NCBI GenBank assembly: GCA_963920665.1
Contig: OY987271.1
Location: 2,234,501 to 2,298,500 of the forward strand
DNA length: 64,000 nt
Direction: 5' to 3'
Source: Straminergon stramineum
Taxonomy: Eukaryota > Streptophyta > Bryopsida > Hypnales > Calliergonaceae
The position numbers were made by a program, and so were the translations under genes. How positions within the stretch are numbered: position 1 is the stretch's first letter; each line of letters starts with the position of its first letter. Shown piece by piece: positions 59,373 to 64,000 of this stretch. The notes below the pieces were generated by a model that made no database searches, was not told the origin of the DNA, and saw nothing but the letters and a program-made list of their open reading frames with translations.

Positions 59373-62300
59373 TCACTTGAACTCGGGTCCTTCAAGAAAT
59401 TGGAGAATAGGCATATAAATGTCTGTTTCCCTGTGGACACTAAAATACAGGTCGAAATGAGCGTAGTTGGTTAAATTCACAATCGTGGCTGGCTTCTGCA
59501 ATTGAGACATGAGGTTGTTAGTGCCCTGCGGAGGGGCGTACCAATCCCTACCACCTCCGATGATGAGTATCGGCAGTCGGCTTGGAATGTCAGCTGCATT
59601 GTAAGCAGGAGGGGTAGGTTGGCCATATGCTTTCAAGTTGCTTGCAGCGGTGCCGTAGTCAAACTGCTGAAATCTGTTCGTTCGAATCCCTGCGAAATTC
59701 ACGCAACTAATTAGTATCTTCTTCACAGGAAATCAAATGCCAGTTAACGCTCTGGGAAAGCAATGTCTTTAAGTCGACAAGCATAATCACTAAGTTTTGT
59801 CAAGCGCTTAAAGTGCACTTAGACTATCACTACCTAATGACAATTAGGATTCCTAGTGTAGTGTGCAACCCCCTAGAGCATAATATGTTCATCGAGTGAG
59901 AGAGACGATACCTTGCTGCCAGTGGAGAAGGTTTTTGAATGACGTAGTCCCGTCCCAGCCATTGGTCATTTGAACGGACGTTGATCCCAGGCAGCAATTA
60001 GGGCCTGCAATTTAAGCAGAACCCACAAAATTAACGTTTAATCATGCTTTCAGTGGACTGAGGGCATGAACACTTTAGCTCGAGCATTGGGAAGTGGATC
60101 ATCGGTTCAAATTGCACCATTCATAAGGCAAGAAATTCAACTCAAAAGCAATTTCGATGTGCTTTATCAGGGTTTCAGTTCATGCACAACCATGATGAGT
60201 GTTGATCTGCACCTGATATCAGACCAATAGTCATGCCGGTTAATCCTTGTCCAGAAATTGGCCCCGTCCGCGGAAATTCCCTGAGTGATTTGTGTGAGTA
60301 AATTCAAGTGGTCAGCATGGGAACTCCGAACGGCAGAGGTGAAATGACAGAAACGCTAGGTATGGACGACACAAAAATTCAGTATCTGGAAATAGGATTA
60401 GAATAGAAATCGTATAGTTCATAGATGACGTGCGAATTCCAGCAGGAGGCCCACAGGATGACCTTGAGGACTATCTGAAATATATGGAACTCACGAGGTA
60501 AAATTAAATGCACCGTTCTGAAATCCGGTTGTGTAGTACGTCTGGATGGTCACGAGAAAGCAATCATCTAGATGTCAGTTTGAAATGTCCACGAATAATG
60601 CCGAGATGAATTTCTTTTTAATTAGTTCCCTCGATTACAGCAGACCTTGTCAGCTTCTCCTATCAATTTCTTACAACCACGGCCACCATCTCAGCATATG
60701 TTCTGCAGAATCATTCGAAGCATATTTTCAAGAAAGTTGACTTCTTACCGTGTCGAGGGTTACTCCGAAAAAATATGCCCACGCATTCAGCAAGAAAGAG
60801 TTGCTATTTCCGCGAAACGCAGTTGGGCCAATGAGTGTTAAACTACGAATCATCTTAGCAGTTTCCTTATCAGTTGCTGCAGCTGCCCCGACTGTTGCAG
60901 CCTGCCAAACAGTCATCGTCGATATATTTTAGGAAGATATATTAGTAATTGGAGGCCGCATCATCGTCAAAATTGCCATTGCAAGAAGCTATGACAGAGC
61001 GGTTTAGAATTTGAGGATTTCCACAAAAGTTCATCGAGTCTTTTGAAATCTAAACTCTGTCTACGAGCTTGCCTGAGATGCTCCAATGAAGTGGACATGT
61101 CGATTCGTCTCGGCCGAGATGAAACGCAGCTGGGCGGGGAGGTCATATTGTACGTGTTGATCCCAGGTCCAGTTCCAGTACGCCTGCATGTATATTTGAG
61201 CGATCAGCGGATGGACGAGTCGTCAGTCCTAGCTCTGGAATATTCTGTTATTGTTGATCCTTGGCAGGTTGAAGACTAATCGTGTGACTATCATCATTCA
61301 GGAACTCACTGGCTGGCTCACAAATTTATGCAAGGCAAAGGTTAGACAATCATTAGGAATTATACCCGATCAGTAGGGTGAAATTGAGCATGTCCATGCC
61401 CCCAATACGTTGCACGTTGGTGACCAATCCAAACGTCAAATCCATCTTCTACCAGCATCAGTGGCAGCAGATGGCTAACATGTCGATCGGCATCCACGGT
61501 CTGGAACCAGGAATCGCCACTAAAAAATTCCATATGCATGAGCATCACCGGAGAGCCCTTACCGGCCTGCTAAGATGAAGACCGACACGTTAATCGCCAA
61601 GGAAGCTTGATTATCATATTACTGGCAGAGCCTATTGGAACACCCAGAGAACATATACGCATATGACACTTGAGTCAGTACTGACGAATCTAATACGATT
61701 CTAAATCAGAACCGAAAGATTCATCAAAAGCACCTAATATTCATTCAGAAGTGTCTGAATCTTGTAAATATCAATTTAGCATAGAATGATATTCCCGATC
61801 TGGCAGCCGTCCTAGAGGCAATTGCATAGTGCTCAGTCCCAACTTCCGATGGATTTGACGACAATGTAAATCCAATCACGATTCCGGTGATCTCCCTGGA
61901 GAATATTTAAGAGCCCGATTAATATATGGAAAGAAAAGGTCTACTTCACCTCTGGACTGGGGGTGTAATTTGAGGACGTGCTTCCGTTGATCGTTTGTTG
62001 GGTCCACGAAGCATCGTGCGTGGAACTTGGAGCCGGACCTACCCCAATCGAGGCCTGACCTGTTGACGAGTCCTCTGGCGCCCTATTTGGAGATACTGAG
62101 GTGTCTGGTGCTGGAGTCGGACCGCTTGAGAAAATTGGTTGCACCCCCTCCGCAGTGGGACCATTTAGCGAATCGGAATTATGAGTTTGCGGATCTGTGT
62201 TTCTGCATCCAAAAGTAGCCGGAATATGTGGATAAGCAGGATGAGCCGATGCGCTGGAGGTAGCTCCTTGCGTTGTTCCGTCATTGCATCTCGGAATCCA

Positions 62301-62624
62301 ATTAGATGTAGAATGTGCTCCCCCGGTTCTGGATGCTGGATCACTTCCCGTATCGCTGCCCATCCCTGCGACGTTGTTTCTTGAATCAGCAGGCTGTTGA
62401 GCGGTGTTCTTGTGTCCCCTTCCCGCCATCGAGTCGACTCTGCTCAATCGATGCATGACGAGCACGAATCCATCATCCGTTTGAATCGAATATTCTGAGC
62501 AGCCATAACCGAGTGGCTCCACCACTGTCTGACAGAAACGCGTCGCCCGAGAGCCGTCGAGCACAGCAAATAGCAAGAGCATGCGCAATAGTGCCAACGG
62601 CGATTTGGTCATTCGAAAAGCCAT
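59373..62624 (-). CDS. Divergent acid-lipase-like alpha/beta hydrolase, 7 or more exons, possibly inactive
   Basis: Related to plant and animal gastric/lysosomal lipases. Minus-strand exons recognised in order: 61950-62624, 61366-61566, 61073-61183, 60749-60901, an unresolved region 60190-60520, 59912-60004 and 59373-59689. A signal peptide (LALLRMLLLFAVLDGSRA) precedes the lipase N-motif YGCSEYSIQTDDGFVLVMHRL. Next is an insertion of about 150 Ser/Thr/Pro/Gly-rich residues, then FSGDSWF, DGFDVWIGHQRATYWGHGH, YWNWTWDQHVQYDLPAQL, GASQA, GPNCCLGS, NFAGIRTNRFQQFDYG, GGGRDWYAPP (catalytic Asp) and NYAHFDLYF (catalytic His). Departures from the family are the oxyanion LQHG changed to LMHM and the nucleophile elbow GHSQG changed to GASQA. 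The Ser, Asp and His themselves remain. The intron after GASQ uses a GC donor (CAG|GCAAGC). Joining 60430-60517 gives a plausible lipase segment but contains an in-frame TGA, so either that exon is misread or the gene is decaying. A secreted or vacuolar location is inferred. Confidence 0.75.
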
Positions 62625-64000
62625 CTGGTATCACTCTCCTGTTCAGAGTTATCACGAAACTAGTTCACAATTAAATTGACAATCGAGAATGCCAGTACGC
62701 ATCCAATCATTGGTACTACTCCCTCATAAATTAACAATACGATTAGCAATACGACTAGCAATATTACCATTAACGTTCTATTTAGACAAGAATGAAATTG
62801 CTCGCGGTCTCGCACTGTCTGTGGGAAAGTGCTAGGAGTCGGAAATCAAACCGGAGGAAAAAACTAAATTAGTTCAAAATTACAGATCAAATAAGAATAT
62901 ATGCAAGTACACGCGGTAGCAAAGAATACACAAATCGATTCCCCGAAGTTAAAAACTAATCAGCAGTAATCAAGAAAGCAAACACGATGTAAAATTTGCA
63001 ACCACGTACGGTGAAACCTCTCTCGGCATCCCCTCTTTTAAGCTTACCTGAGTGCGCTTGTTGTCCGCTTTCCTACAATTTTCAAGACTGCGAGATGGAC
63101 GTAATCCCGGTCGGAATTAGACTATCTGACTCGCAAATAGTGATCAGACAAGAATGCAAGAAAAGTGTGAGCCACAGTTGAGGATACAGAATAGAAAATC
63201 TGTCTTCGAAGATTGTTAAGAAATAGAAATGCGACGAAATCCTCTGTGTCTCCCTACTGAATTGCAATTGCGATTGCTCACCTCTGTCGAATTGTCTCTG
63301 CACTTTGCGACAACGGGAGAACTTACTCGAAGGTCATTTCATTCAAATTCGAATGAGCTCCACGGCTTGCCATAGTAGCGCGGCCAAAACCAACGGGATG
63401 AATGTGAGTTCTCATCTACGAATTATCATCGATTTTTCATCCGTTACTGCTGCCGCCTTTAGGGCCTCCTTCCATGCTTGGGTGAGTTGGGTCGGTCCGG
63501 CAGTAAACAGTGACTTCACCATCACCGAAATCTGCAAAGCATTTCCATATGCACCGGTAGAGACGGACCCCAATCAATTTGTTCACTCAAATATACCTTT
63601 CTTCTAATCCATGCACCTATATTTAGATGCAACAAAGAAAGGAGCCAATGAAAGGTGCCACCGATGAGTAGTGGAACTCAATGTCCTGCTTCTCCGCTCA
63701 CCCTCTTCCGGTGAAGTTTGGGACCTCAATCCTTGTTGTTTTCTTGATTCCACTGGAACCGATCATACATGGAAGCCCGGCCTTCCTTTGTTGGTAAGTG
63801 ACACACTACCCTACGTGTAGATCAGTCTCATAAATGATTAAGGAAAAATTGGAGCATGTCTAAAATATGGAAAATTGTACAACTATTTCCTAAAAATCTG
63901 ATAAAATTTCATTGTTGAAAATTCTGAATATTCAAAAATTATTCTCGAGAAAAATTTAGAGAAAAGGAGCACATTCATGTATGAATAGGAAAAATCAAAT
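62625..64000. other. Flank upstream of the lipase-like gene; isolated splice-like motifs
   Basis: No complete exon could be supported. On the minus strand a short frame (about 63425-63531) reads MVKSLFTAGPTQLTQAWKEA after a TTTGCAG acceptor-like site, and CACTCAG|GTAAGC occurs near 63047. On the plus strand TTG|GTAAGT lies near 63794. These may be parts of an additional or partly included gene, but no family was recognised. The window ends in AT-rich DNA. Confidence 0.3.

Noticed and set aside
59678..59691. Sequence resembling a polymerase III B box (GTTCGAATCCC)
   Set aside because: It lies inside a coding exon of the lipase-like gene, with no A box, no tRNA fold and no target duplication.
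60471..60494. A 24-base intron that would remove the in-frame TGA from the lipase-like gene
   Set aside because: Far below the minimum size of plant introns. The TGA is instead reported as unresolved.
63305..63607. 100-codon plus-strand open frame near the window end
   Set aside because: No motif, no matching neighbours, and the opposite strand shows equally plausible splice-like fragments.

Overview
The window looks like nuclear DNA of a non-flowering land plant, possibly a moss or other bryophyte. The evidence is spliced genes with GT-AG introns, plant-type protein families (chloroplast-envelope quinone oxidoreductase, plant ATP-phosphofructokinase, a molybdenum-cofactor-sulfurase-like protein and a plant acid-lipase relative), and a sharp contrast between fairly GC-rich exons and very AT-rich spacers. 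The lineage is inferred, not demonstrated. There is no sign of bacterial, organellar or viral sequence.

Five multi-exon genes were rebuilt by joining reading frames at splice sites. (1) 2183-4464 (+): a 329-residue ceQORH-type quinone oxidoreductase, complete. (2) 25836-31286 (+): an ATP-dependent 6-phosphofructokinase with 15 exons, about 614 residues and a transit-peptide-like N-terminus. (3) 32279-34133 (-): a 543-residue protein of unknown function with one N-terminal membrane anchor and a charged C-terminal helix region, convergent with the PFK gene. (4) 51582-57117 (+): a 764-residue aminotransferase-class-V / MoCo-sulfurase-like protein with all introns in phase 0. Its expected PLP lysine is replaced by histidine, and four of its introns carry repeats. 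(5) 59373-62624 (-): a divergent acid-lipase relative with altered active-site motifs and one unresolved exon.

The two long spacers (about 4.5-25.3 kb and 35-50.4 kb) hold no believable genes. They are a mosaic of short non-autonomous elements: three large fold-back elements; a MITE family of about 328 bp; a second terminal-inverted-repeat family ending in TTAACCCC / GGGGTTAA (about 0.6 and 0.95 kb forms); a third family of about 0.5 kb; a 458-bp TIR element; and several small hairpins. One 0.95-kb element is interrupted by a 5'-truncated LINE with a 12-bp target duplication, and a second copy in the window shows the uninterrupted site. A tRNA-type SINE with a perfect 15-bp target duplication lies at 58.2-58.5 kb.

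The genes do not form a pathway. The window is better read as isolated housekeeping-type genes separated by transposon-derived spacers. Exon borders come from reading splice consensus and protein-family continuity by eye, without transcript support.
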